Source of the DNA: Planctomycetia bacterium
GTDB lineage: Bacteria > Planctomycetota > Phycisphaerae > Phycisphaerales > SM1A02
NCBI GenBank assembly: GCA_005799495.1
Contig: SYGP01000033.1
Coordinates: 1 to 37,144, forward strand
Length of the DNA: 37,144 nucleotides
Direction of reading: 5' to 3'
In this document: positions 8,222 to 16,155 of the stretch, piece after piece
How positions within the stretch are numbered: the stretch's first letter is position 1
How the letters are laid out: every line of letters begins with the position of its first letter
Translations under genes and position numbers: made by a program
Notes under the pieces: model-generated
Seen by the model: only the letters and a program-made list of their open reading frames with translations
What the model was told of the DNA's origin: nothing
The model's database searches: none

Positions 8222-8872
8222 ATGAGCGAGAATGCCGAAATCGAGGAAAACGCCTACCGCTGGCTGCGCGGGCATCTCGCGGGATTCATTCGCTTCGATG
8301 GCGAGCGGGTGGCTCTTCGGATCGCGCCGCTGCCGGATGGCCGCTTCGTCGCGCCCGTCATGGTGGCGATGCTCCTGGCTGGCGAGGTGGTGATCGAGTT
8401 GCCCGATGACGGCGAAGATGATCTGCATCTGATGGTCAGCCTGACACCGTTCCACGACCGAGGCGAGGATGGTCGCGCCGCGGACCGATGGCGCGCGTAT
8501 CACGGTGATCCGCCCGATGTGAACTGGGCGTTCATCGAAGTGGATGCGGCGAAGTTTCGCGGCTACTTCATCGACGGCGAGGTCTTCCGCCGAGCCAACC
8601 CGATCTTGGGGAATGAACCAGCCATTTGCAGGGCGTTGAATGCGGGTGACCGAGATCTTCTGCGACGGGCGATCGATGCGGCGTTCCGCATCGATGCAGC
8701 GGATCCCGTCGCAGTGGGCGCCGATGGATCGGGCATCGATGTGCGCCGCCAGTTCGATGTGGCGCGGCTTTCGCTGCCCACTCCCTTCGAGGATGCTGCA
8801 GGTGCCGAGGCGGCGCTGCGCGCACTCATCGACAGTGAAGGCAACTCGCGGGGTGCGCGCCTGCGCGAGTGA
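8222..8872 (+). CDS. Unknown protein upstream of FUSC transporter
   Basis: A 216-residue soluble protein with no signal peptide or membrane helix. I cannot place it in a family with confidence. The first half (about 28-125) reads as alternating beta strands and includes FDGERVALRIAP, GEVVIELPDDGEDDLHLM and a DRWRAYHGDPPDVNWAFIEVD segment. That faintly recalls split-barrel FMN or haem-utilisation folds, but no binding residues are clear. The second half is helical and ends in a short basic tail. It begins after AAGGAG at 8206-8211 and stops 18 bp before the FUSC gene, whose ribosome binding site lies in that gap, so the two are probably co-transcribed. A role linked to efflux is only a guess from this position. 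Confidence 0.7.
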   Translation: MSENAEIEENAYRWLRGHLAGFIRFDGERVALRIAPLPDGRFVAPVMVAMLLAGEVVIELPDDGEDDLHLMVSLTPFHDRGEDGRAADRWRAYHGDPPDVNWAFIEVDAAKFRGYFIDGEVFRRANPILGNEPAICRALNAGDRDLLRRAIDAAFRIDAADPVAVGADGSGIDVRRQFDVARLSLPTPFEDAAGAEAALRALIDSEGNSRGARLRE

Positions 8873-8890
8873 CGCGTCGAGGAGTGGCCG

Positions 8891-11011
8891 ATGGAAGCCG
8901 TGAAGACCGATGCCGCACGCCCCACGCTGTGGGATGCGATCCGCGAGGATCTCGCGCCTGAACCGGGACGCCTGCATGCCGCTCTGCGGCTTGGCCTTGC
9001 CGCCATCCTGACCATTGGGCTGCAGATGACGCTTCGCTATGAGCTGCTATACCCGGGAATGACAACCGTGCTCATCCTCACCGAGGCGCGCGGACTCGGC
9101 ACGCTCACTCGCATCGTGCTCGCACTTGTGGGCGCCACTTTCGGCTGCGGCTGCGCCGTCGCGGTTGCCGCACTCTTCATCCAACAGCCGTGGTTCCTGC
9201 TTCCGATCATGTTTGTGTACATCGTGGCGGTGATGTATTGGATGGGATCGAGTCGATACCGCGGCGCGATCTTCGTTGCTGGCTACGCCTTCATCGTCAC
9301 GATCTACATGTCGTTCTTCGCGAAGGAGCAGGCGGAGCACATCGCCACCATCGTGTACCGATCCATCGTCACGGGGATCGGATGCGGCGGACTCGTGATG
9401 ACCGTTCTTTGGCCGGCGCCACCGTGGCGCGCCCTTCGCGCACAGCTGATCGAGAGCCTCGAGCAGAGCCTCGGCACTTTGCGCTCCATCCGTGAAGCAG
9501 ACGCGTCGGGGGGCGTGCTTCCTTCCGAACCCATCCATGACCGATCGCGAACGACCGCATTCATGCAGTTGACTCAGCACACCGAGACCGATCTGGACTT
9601 GGAACCCGACGAAACGAGCGCGCTCGTCACGCTCGTCGCATTCGAGAGCCGTGCGGCCGGGGTGAGCGTATTGGTGTCCGAAGCCGCGCGCTCCGATCGA
9701 CGAGCCGCGAGCAGCACGGACGACGCGCTGCTCCGCACATGTGAGGACGGGTTGGAAGCCGTGATCGCCACGCTCCGAACTCCCCCGTCGACGCGGCTGT
9801 GCCGCGATGGCGATGACGAACCCTCGCCCGATGCGCCCGCAACTCCTTCACCGCTCGAGGCACTTCGCGCGCTTGCCGTCACCGCCCCGAGGGCGCAGCG
9901 GGCAGCGGCGATTTTCGGTTCGCTGCCCACCGAACGGAACTTCCTGGTCGAACTGTTCCGCGAACTCGAGCACTGCATTCCGCGCCTGTTCCGAATGCCC
10001 CTGTGGCCACCGAACCCGATGCAACTGAAGCACGCCACCAAGTGCGCCTCATCCATCATGTTCTGCGCGCTCTTCTGCATCTCGATCAACTGGGCAAGCG
10101 GCATCGGCTGCGTCGAGACGGTCATGCTGGTCGTGCAAGCCACGTTCGGCGGAACCCTGCTCATCGGAGGGCTTCGATGCATTGGCGTCGTCGCCGGATA
10201 CAGCTTGTCGATCCTGCTGATCATCTTCCTCATACCGACCATCGAGACGATCCCCGGCTTCCTCATTCTCTTCGGCACCGTCGTCACGGCTGCGGGTTGG
10301 GCACTGCATGGATCGCCGCGAGTCGCCGTGCCCGCGCTCCAAACCGTGATCGTGTTGGACTTCGCGCTGCTGCAGTACACACAGCCTTCCATCACTCTCG
10401 TGCCCGCCATGGACTTCTCGCTCGCCGTCGCCATGGGGGTGTTGGTCACATTCATCTTCTACAGACTGCTGTGGCCCGTCCGCGCAGCGCACGAGATGCG
10501 GGTGGCGGTCGCCGACATGCTGCGCAAGACCGCCGCGCTGCTGCGAAGAGCATCGAAGTCACCCCCGCGTCAGGCGCAACTCGACGAGGTTCGGCTCGCG
10601 CTTGCGGATGATGTGCGTACCGCGATGTCCTTCCACGCCAATGCGCAACTGGAAGCACACGTCCAGCCGACGCGCGGCAACACCGAGATGTCCCTGATCA
10701 CCGGCAGCGCCGCGGTGTGCAGCGGCATCGTCGGGGCACTCGAGCACGCGGCGAGCATCCCCAGCGCTCTCCGCCGGGAAGTGATGCTGCTGAACGCAAG
10801 CGCCGACCGTCTCGACGAAGCGGCGGCGAGCATCCAGGGGCAAGGGTTGCCTGTGGACCAGCTGCCGCTCGACATTTCTGCGGCGGATGCGTCGCATGCA
10901 TGGACGCATCGGCTGACGGAAGAGTCGGAGCGCATCAACGCGCTCCGCGCACTCGCGAAAAGCCTCGATGCACAACCGGAGGATCCACCGCTGTTTCTCG
11001 GCCTCACCTGA
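8891..11011 (+). CDS. FUSC-family (MdtO/AaeB-like) inner-membrane efflux protein
   Basis: A 706-residue membrane protein of the fusaric-acid-resistance/aromatic-acid-exporter type. There are two membrane blocks, about residues 30-175 and 380-535. Each is followed by a long cytoplasmic region, and the total length matches MdtO and AaeB. The first block starts after a short tail and contains YPGMTTVLILTE; the second begins HATKCASSIMFCALF. Members export aromatic acids or other small amphipathic compounds together with a HlyD-type adaptor and an outer-membrane channel. GAGGAG lies 5 nt before the ATG. The adaptor is next door but on the opposite strand, converging with only 27 bp between the stop codons. 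No TolC-like channel gene is in the window. The substrate is unknown. Confidence 0.88.
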   Translation: MEAVKTDAARPTLWDAIREDLAPEPGRLHAALRLGLAAILTIGLQMTLRYELLYPGMTTVLILTEARGLGTLTRIVLALVGATFGCGCAVAVAALFIQQPWFLLPIMFVYIVAVMYWMGSSRYRGAIFVAGYAFIVTIYMSFFAKEQAEHIATIVYRSIVTGIGCGGLVMTVLWPAPPWRALRAQLIESLEQSLGTLRSIREADASGGVLPSEPIHDRSRTTAFMQLTQHTETDLDLEPDETSALVTLVAFESRAAGVSVLVSEAARSDRRAASSTDDALLRTCEDGLEAVIATLRTPPSTRLCRDGDDEPSPDAPATPSPLEALRALAVTAPRAQRAAAIFGSLPTERNFLVELFRELEHCIPRLFRMPLWPPNPMQLKHATKCASSIMFCALFCISINWASGIGCVETVMLVVQATFGGTLLIGGLRCIGVVAGYSLSILLIIFLIPTIETIPGFLILFGTVVTAAGWALHGSPRVAVPALQTVIVLDFALLQYTQPSITLVPAMDFSLAVAMGVLVTFIFYRLLWPVRAAHEMRVAVADMLRKTAALLRRASKSPPRQAQLDEVRLALADDVRTAMSFHANAQLEAHVQPTRGNTEMSLITGSAAVCSGIVGALEHAASIPSALRREVMLLNASADRLDEAAASIQGQGLPVDQLPLDISAADASHAWTHRLTEESERINALRALAKSLDAQPEDPPLFLGLT

Positions 11012-11038
11012 GCAACGGCGTGCGCAGGTGCGTTCGCT

Positions 11039-12202
11039 TCAGGGCGTCCGCCCCGGCGACGGCGGTGTTCGCGCTGGGCGCGTGTTGAGCGTGTCGAGCC
11101 AGCGTTCCACCGCATCGGGGAGCAGCGGCTTCAGGATGTCAGGAACCTCCCGCTTTTCACGCGAACACACGATGGCCGTCGCTGTCGCTCCCATTCGATA
11201 GGGTTGCTTGATCGGATCGGGTGTCGGATCCATCACGATGCGCACTGGGAAACGCTGCGCCAAGCGAACCCAGTCCAGTGTTGGTGAGACCGTGGGAAGC
11301 ACACCATCGCTGCCCTGATCCGGGTTGTAGAGCGCCCACGACACGCCCTGCACGGTGCCGGAGAATCGCGTCAGCGGATACGCCATCAGATACACATCGA
11401 CCGCCATGCCGGGCTCGATGCCACGCAGATCCGTCTCCTGATAGTTCGCCAGCAAGTACCAGTTGCTCGTATCCACGAGAGCGAACTGTTGCTGTCCGAT
11501 CTGCGCAAACTGCCCCACCGAGATGTTGAAGTTCGTCACATAGCCATTCACCGGCGAACGCACCTCGCAGTAGCCGACATTGAGTTGCTGCTCCAAGACC
11601 TCCGCCTGCGCACGCATGCGGCGCACATTCAGGTCGCCGATCTGCCCGAGATTTGCCTTCGCCGATGCAATCGCCGCCTTTGCCTGCGCGACTTCCGCCT
11701 CGGATGCACGGACATTTCGCTTCGCCGCATCGACCTGATCCGGCGTGACGAATTGGCGCGGCAACAGCGGCTCGATGCGCGCGAGGTAGGACACGTTGTA
11801 CTCCGCGCGTGCCTCGGCCGCGACGAGATCCGCTTCCTTCTCGCGAATGACATCCTCGAGTGCCTGGATCTCCAAGTCGACATAACCGAGATTCGCGACA
11901 GCAAGATCGAGTGCCGCCTGATAGGGACGCACATCCACGCGGAACAGGAGATCCCCCACCTTCACTTCCTGATTGTCCACCACATTCAGTTCTGTCACAT
12001 AGCCCGAGACATTCGCTGCGATTCCCACGATGTTGGCGCGCAAGTACGCATCGTCGGTGCGCGGGCGGATGTCGAGTTCCCACCAAGTCAGGAATGACAA
12101 CACGAACGCGAGCACCACCATTCCAATGCTGAAGCCGCGGGCAGCCGCGCGCCGTGCAGCGCTCGCGCGTGGCGCCGGGGATGGTGCTTCTGGCGGGCTC
12201 AT
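11039..12202 (-). CDS. HlyD-family membrane-fusion protein (MdtN/AaeA/EmrA-like)
   Basis: A 387-residue periplasmic adaptor. Residues 24-41 form one membrane anchor. RTDDAYLRANIVGIAANVSGYV (read in two parts, 48-58 and 59-69) is the classical first half of the lipoyl-like domain, and VDNQEVKVGDLLFRVD follows. An alpha-helical hairpin of about 100 residues comes next, then the second lipoyl half VRSPVNGYVTNFNISVGQF and a beta-barrel domain with NYQETDLRGIEPG. The ATG at 12202 was chosen because it overlaps the stop of the YtcA-like gene in a 4-nt ATGA. The open frame extends 146 codons further but that part shadows the upstream gene. It should pair with the FUSC protein, encoded convergently. 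Confidence 0.92.
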   Translation of the reverse strand: MSPPEAPSPAPRASAARRAAARGFSIGMVVLAFVLSFLTWWELDIRPRTDDAYLRANIVGIAANVSGYVTELNVVDNQEVKVGDLLFRVDVRPYQAALDLAVANLGYVDLEIQALEDVIREKEADLVAAEARAEYNVSYLARIEPLLPRQFVTPDQVDAAKRNVRASEAEVAQAKAAIASAKANLGQIGDLNVRRMRAQAEVLEQQLNVGYCEVRSPVNGYVTNFNISVGQFAQIGQQQFALVDTSNWYLLANYQETDLRGIEPGMAVDVYLMAYPLTRFSGTVQGVSWALYNPDQGSDGVLPTVSPTLDWVRLAQRFPVRIVMDPTPDPIKQPYRMGATATAIVCSREKREVPDILKPLLPDAVERWLDTLNTRPARTPPSPGRTP

Positions 12203-12486
12203 GTGCGGAAGATCAGCAGCCACAGTCCGAGCGTGCAGTTCAGGTACACACAGAAGTACACCAGCACCCGAGGCCGCACGAACGGCTCCCAGCCCAGTCG
12301 ACTGACGATCCATCGGATGCCGCCAAGCAAGAACCCCGCTGCAATCATGCAGAGGAGCCACGCGGGGAAGAATGCCCCATCCACCGACAGGATTGGGTCG
12401 CAGCCGCACAGCGGTGAAAGAACCGCCGACGCACAAAGGCAGTGCCACAGAAGGCGACGGCGTGATGGAACCCTCGTTGCGTCCAT
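12199..12486 (-). CDS. YtcA-family small membrane lipoprotein
   Basis: A 95-residue protein resembling YtcA, the small lipoprotein encoded beside mdtN and mdtO in enterobacteria. The match is seen in the run CGCDPILSVDGAFFPAW, where YtcA has GCSLSPAIP..GAYYPSW. After a hydrophobic signal ending in the lipobox-like LCGC there are two further hydrophobic segments, at about 43-60 and 75-92. The function of the family is not known. The start at 12486 gives a normal signal length. Longer in-frame starts up to 12615 would run into the phhA promoter region. A TATTCT hexamer lies 10 nt upstream and there is no Shine-Dalgarno. Its TGA overlaps the HlyD ATG, so the two are translationally coupled. Confidence 0.75.
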   Translation of the reverse strand: MDATRVPSRRRLLWHCLCASAVLSPLCGCDPILSVDGAFFPAWLLCMIAAGFLLGGIRWIVSRLGWEPFVRPRVLVYFCVYLNCTLGLWLLIFRT

Positions 12487-12496
12487 GGGAGTGGAG

Positions 12497-12502
12497 AGAA
12501 TA
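12497..12502 (-). promoter_or_regulatory. Possible -10 box (TATTCT) of the YtcA-HlyD pair
   Basis: TATTCT on the minus strand lies 10 nt before the ATG at 12486. A transcript from here would have a leader of only 3-4 nt. It lies in the 132-bp divergent gap shared with phhA. Confidence 0.3.
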
Positions 12503-12576
12503 ACGATCAGCGAAGGAACAGCCGCGATTCCACTCGGCCAAGCAAGGCACCCCATGGAGATGGTCGGGCGGGCATC

Positions 12577-12582
12577 TACACT
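12577..12582 (+). promoter_or_regulatory. Possible -10 box (TACACT) of phhA
   Basis: TACACT lies 36 nt before the phhA ATG. A good ribosome binding site, GAAGGAG, lies just ahead of the start, so phhA would have a conventional leader of about 30 nt. No -35 is recognisable. Confidence 0.3.
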
Positions 12583-12618
12583 GCTTCGTGCGCAGCCGAA
12601 GGCGCGAAGGAGCATTCC

Positions 12619-13503
12619 ATGGCAGAGAGCAGCGGTTCATCCAAGTTTGCAGGCAGCCTCAACAGTGCAATGATCGACGGTCCCGAAGCGCAAGCAGCGC
12701 TGGAGTACGCCATGCGATTTGGGGAACCGGGCTTCGAGGATGTCGAGCGCATCTTCATCACGCAGCACTACGAGGGTTACTCGGCGGAAAATCAGGAAGC
12801 ATGGACCACGCTCTTCGACCGCCAGATGGAGTTTCTCGAATCGCGCGCATCCAAGACATATTTGCAGGGCGCTCGGAGCATCCGACTCTCGCGCGATCGC
12901 ATCCCACATCTCCACGGTCCTGAATCGATCAATCACCATCTCATGCGCCTCACGGGTTGGAAGAGTCGCGGCGTGCCGGGACTCGCGCCTGCGAAGGCAT
13001 TCTTCGCCGCACTTGCGCAGCGCGAATTCGCGACCACCATCGTCATGCGGCCGAAGGAATCGCTGAACTATCTCCCCGAACCCGACATCTTCCACGATGT
13101 GTTCGGTCATGTCCCGCTGCATGCGGACGCGGTCTTCGGTGAATTCCTGCAGACCTACGGCAAGGCGGCATCCTTGACCTCCAACCCCGAACACATCAAG
13201 CGCATGGGAACACTGTTCTGGTTCACCGTGGAGTTTGGCCTGATCCGCGAGGATGGCAACCTGAAGCTGTATGGATCGGGGCTCCTCTCGTCGCCTGCCG
13301 AGAGCCGCCACGCGCTCGAGAGCAACGAAGTGGAGCGACGACCTTTCGATTTGGAGGCGGCATGCACCACCCCCTATGAAATCGATCATTTTCAGCCGAT
13401 TCTCTATGTGCTCGACAGCTTCGACCAGTTGCGCGATGCGATGAATCGATACGCCGAGCGCATCTTGAACGAGAATGCCACTCTGCGCGGCAAGGTTGCG
13501 TGA
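12619..13503 (+). CDS. phhA: Phenylalanine 4-monooxygenase
   Basis: A 294-residue bacterial phenylalanine hydroxylase, converting phenylalanine to tyrosine with tetrahydropterin, oxygen and non-haem iron. The iron ligands are visible: His159 and His164 in PDIFHDVFGHVPL and Glu205 in FWFTVEFGL. RPKESLNYLPEPD just before is the pterin/substrate region, and LYGSGLLSSPAES (about 218-229) is the conserved active-site loop. Length is that of the monomeric bacterial type, without an ACT regulatory domain. GAAGGAG lies 6 nt before the ATG. The aminopeptidase P gene follows 27 bp downstream, and together the two suggest amino-acid recycling from peptides. No pterin dehydratase (phhB) or Lrp-like regulator adjoins it. 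Confidence 0.95.
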   Translation: MAESSGSSKFAGSLNSAMIDGPEAQAALEYAMRFGEPGFEDVERIFITQHYEGYSAENQEAWTTLFDRQMEFLESRASKTYLQGARSIRLSRDRIPHLHGPESINHHLMRLTGWKSRGVPGLAPAKAFFAALAQREFATTIVMRPKESLNYLPEPDIFHDVFGHVPLHADAVFGEFLQTYGKAASLTSNPEHIKRMGTLFWFTVEFGLIREDGNLKLYGSGLLSSPAESRHALESNEVERRPFDLEAACTTPYEIDHFQPILYVLDSFDQLRDAMNRYAERILNENATLRGKVA

Positions 13504-13530
13504 ACGCGCAGGGGCTGCAACACTTCCGCA

Positions 13531-14769
13531 ATGCCCACACGATCTCGCCGCTCGACCACTTCTTCGCGCACGCTCCGACCTTCCGTCCCGACGATTGCGC
13601 TGCCAGAGTTTGCGAAGCGGCGTGAACGCGTTCTCGGCCAGCTCGCACGCGCCGGCAACGCCATCGGTCTTGTTCTTGCAGGTGAAGTGGCGGGATCGCT
13701 CGATCAACCATTCCGCGCGAACGCCGACTTCCGCTATCTCACAGGCATCGACGACGAACCTGGGGCGATGCTGCTCCTCGATCCCGCGCATCCCGTGCGC
13801 TCACGTCGCGTGCAGCTCTACCTCCGACCGCTCAACCCCGAAGTGGAACGCTGGGATGGTCTTCGCGAAACGGTCGGTCAGTCCCTGCGCTCGAAGTACG
13901 GTGTGGAAACGATCCTCCGCACGGGAGCATTCGGGCGGTTCCTCCTCGAATCGGCGCGTCGTTCCAAGCGACTCGCGTGCCTGCACGCGCTCGCCAGCCA
14001 CACCGCACCCGTCTCACCTGATCTTGCGATCCTTCGCGACAGCGCCGCGCGAATCCCTGGCGCCGTGGTGATCGATCTCTCGTCGGTGCTGCCTTCGCTG
14101 CGTGCGGTCAAGAGTGCGGACGAAGTCCGCTGCATCGAGCACGCAGGACGCATCACCGGGCTTGGATTCGCCGCCGCGCGGAAGGCGTGTCGCCCTGGGG
14201 CCAATGAGTTCGATGTGCAGGAGGCGATCGAGCATGCCTACCGCACGAACGGATCGCGCACGCTCGCGTTCCGCACGATCGCTGGAGGTGGCGTGAATGG
14301 CACCGTGCTCCATTACCACGCGAACGATTGCCCGCTGAGGGACGGCGATCTGCTGGTGATCGATTCGGGCGCGGCGTTCGGCGGCTATGCATCCGATGTC
14401 ACGCGAACCCTCGCCGTCTCCGGTCGATTCACGGCGCGGCAACGATTGGTCTACGACACCGTTCTCCGAGCGCAGGCCGCTGCGATTCGGGCGTGCCGAC
14501 CTGGCGCCCACATGAGTGCGGTCGATCAGGCAGCGCGCAAGATCATCGAGGCCGCCGGATTCGGCGACTTCTTTCTGCACGGGATTGGGCATCACCTCGG
14601 ACTCGAAGTGCATGACTCCGATCCTGCAACGCCTCTGGAACCAGGCATGGTTGTCACGATCGAACCCGGCATCTACATCCAGAGCGAAGCGATCGGCGTT
14701 CGCATCGAGGACGATGTGCTCATCACTCGCGGCGCGCCCCGCGTTCTCACGGCGCACATCCCGAAGTAG
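13531..14769 (+). CDS. pepP: Xaa-Pro aminopeptidase (M24B, aminopeptidase P)
   Basis: A 412-residue metallopeptidase that removes N-terminal residues preceding proline. The N-terminal domain (about 25-175) has the family signature FRYLTGIDDEPGAMLLL. The C-terminal pita-bread fold holds all five metal ligands: Asp278 in VIDSGAAFGG, Asp289 in ASDVTRT, His354 in GIGHHLG, Glu378 in TIEPGIY and Glu393 in RIEDDVL. LHYHAND (260-266) supplies the substrate His. No clear ribosome binding site precedes the ATG, and the first 20 residues, rich in Ser and Arg, may not be translated, so the start is less certain than the rest. The gene follows phhA by 27 bp and converges on a small membrane protein gene. 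Confidence 0.93.
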   Translation: MPTRSRRSTTSSRTLRPSVPTIALPEFAKRRERVLGQLARAGNAIGLVLAGEVAGSLDQPFRANADFRYLTGIDDEPGAMLLLDPAHPVRSRRVQLYLRPLNPEVERWDGLRETVGQSLRSKYGVETILRTGAFGRFLLESARRSKRLACLHALASHTAPVSPDLAILRDSAARIPGAVVIDLSSVLPSLRAVKSADEVRCIEHAGRITGLGFAAARKACRPGANEFDVQEAIEHAYRTNGSRTLAFRTIAGGGVNGTVLHYHANDCPLRDGDLLVIDSGAAFGGYASDVTRTLAVSGRFTARQRLVYDTVLRAQAAAIRACRPGAHMSAVDQAARKIIEAAGFGDFFLHGIGHHLGLEVHDSDPATPLEPGMVVTIEPGIYIQSEAIGVRIEDDVLITRGAPRVLTAHIPK

Positions 14770-14784
14770 CGCGGGCGGGTCGAG

Positions 14785-15204
14785 CTACAACGAACTCGCG
14801 GGCACGAGCCAGTGATACGCGAGCAGGATCCCGGAGTAGAGCACCGGGCTCACGGACACCACCAGCGAAAACCAGACGAGGAATACCGCTGAACGGATGC
14901 GGCGGCGCACCACCCACTCGCAGGAGACGATGACGAAGAGCACGAGACTGAACTTGAACGCAATCGCTCCCCACAGTCCCCATGCTTCGATGACCACGCG
15001 AGCGACGGGGTTGACCTCCTCGCCGTCCTTCTTTTCCAGGATGTACCAAGTCAGCATCACATCCATCGATGCCAGGAAGAGGAGCCAGACATACTCCTCC
15101 TGGAAGCGAAGCCCCGGCAACGAAAGGAATGGCGGCGCATGCGTCCCCCCCGCCGGTTCGCGGCGGCGTTCGCCCGATGTTGTCTTCGTCGCCCTGTCGA
15201 CCAT
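14785..15204 (-). CDS. Small membrane protein, DUF5658-like
   Basis: A 139-residue protein with a polar N-terminal tail of about 35 residues and then four hydrophobic segments: about 39-56, 78-97, 103-122 and 122-133. The first segment, LLFLASMDVMLTWYILEKKDGEEVNPV, when read in parts resembles the DUF5658 pattern in which a helix with an internal Asp is followed by a Glu-x-NP turn. No function is known for that family. The longest in-frame start lies at 15936, but that region is antisense to the phosphoesterase gene. The ATG at 15204 is the first outside it. No good ribosome binding site is present; TACGAT lies 15 nt upstream. It converges on pepP with 15 bp between stop codons. Confidence 0.7.
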   Translation of the reverse strand: MVDRATKTTSGERRREPAGGTHAPPFLSLPGLRFQEEYVWLLFLASMDVMLTWYILEKKDGEEVNPVARVVIEAWGLWGAIAFKFSLVLFVIVSCEWVVRRRIRSAVFLVWFSLVVSVSPVLYSGILLAYHWLVPASSL

Positions 15205-15324
15205 GGCTGGAACCGCCGCATCGTAAGCGCCCTCCGCGATCTGTTCAGTTTCGATGAACCTTCCCCGAGATCTCACGCAGCGGCGCGTTCTCGGACGATG
15301 CTTGGAGTGAAACCAAGGAGATCG

Positions 15325-16155
15325 ATGCGATTCCATTACCGCACCGTATTCCTCAGCGACGTGCATCTGGGCATGCGTGGTTGTCGCGCAGAGGAACTGG
15401 CGGCATTCCTCAAGCGCGTGCGATGCGAACGCATCTACCTCGTCGGGGACATTGTGGACATGTGGGTGCTGCGGCAGCGATGGAACTGGCCCGCATCGCA
15501 CAATCAGGTGGTCCGCCGTCTGCTGAAACTCGCGCGTCGCGGCACACAGATCACCTATGTCCCAGGCAACCATGATGAGTCGCTCCGCCCGTACCGAGGT
15601 CTTGAACTTGGTGGAATCACCATCGAAGCCCAGGCGGAACATCTTCTTGCGGATGGTCGCCGTCTGCTCGTGACTCATGGCGACGAGTACGACCTCGTCG
15701 TGCAGAACTCTCGTCTGGTGTCGCTCATCGGTGCCTGGGCGTACGACCACCTCGTCGCACTCAACCGGATCGTCAACACGGCTCGGCGCATGGTTGGGCT
15801 CCGACGCTGGAGTTTCTCGCAGTCGATCAAGAAGCGAGTGAAGAGCGCGTGCACCTTCATCAGCCGATTCGAGGAAGTGCTGCTCGCGCATGCGGCTCGA
15901 AGCGGGCTCGATGGCGTCGTGTGCGGACATATCCACGAGCCCCGACTCGAGGGGCGTGAAGTGGAGGGACGGAGTGTTGTGTACGCCAATTGCGGCGACT
16001 GGGTCGAACGGGCAAGCGCGCTCGTCGAGCAGGACGATGGAAAACTCGAACTGATCGATGTCGAGCGGCTTCTTGCTGACGCAGGATGGAAGCCGGACCC
16101 CAACGAGTTGCCCGAGGAACTTGGAAGCGACGAGGATCTTGCCATTGCCGCGTGA
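15325..16155 (+). CDS. LpxH-like calcineurin-type phosphoesterase
   Basis: A 276-residue metallophosphoesterase related to UDP-2,3-diacylglucosamine diphosphatase, a lipid A enzyme. All five metal-site blocks are present: SDVHLGM (Asp12, His14), GDIVDMW (Asp42), GNHDE (Asn82, His83), THGDEYD (His118) and GHIHEP near 207. The extra residues between blocks 4 and 5 form the helical cap usual for LpxH-like proteins of this subgroup, which are often found in bacteria beyond the Proteobacteria and whose substrate is not always lipid A. AAGGAG lies 4 nt before the ATG at 15325, which decides the start over ATG 15298. The downstream glycosyltransferase overlaps its end, suggesting that both act on the same lipid. 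Confidence 0.85.
   Translation: MRFHYRTVFLSDVHLGMRGCRAEELAAFLKRVRCERIYLVGDIVDMWVLRQRWNWPASHNQVVRRLLKLARRGTQITYVPGNHDESLRPYRGLELGGITIEAQAEHLLADGRRLLVTHGDEYDLVVQNSRLVSLIGAWAYDHLVALNRIVNTARRMVGLRRWSFSQSIKKRVKSACTFISRFEEVLLAHAARSGLDGVVCGHIHEPRLEGREVEGRSVVYANCGDWVERASALVEQDDGKLELIDVERLLADAGWKPDPNELPEELGSDEDLAIAA

Noticed and set aside
14785-15936. Long version of the small membrane protein (383 residues)
   Set aside because: The extra N-terminal part is antisense to the phosphoesterase motifs; only the last 139 codons look like a protein.
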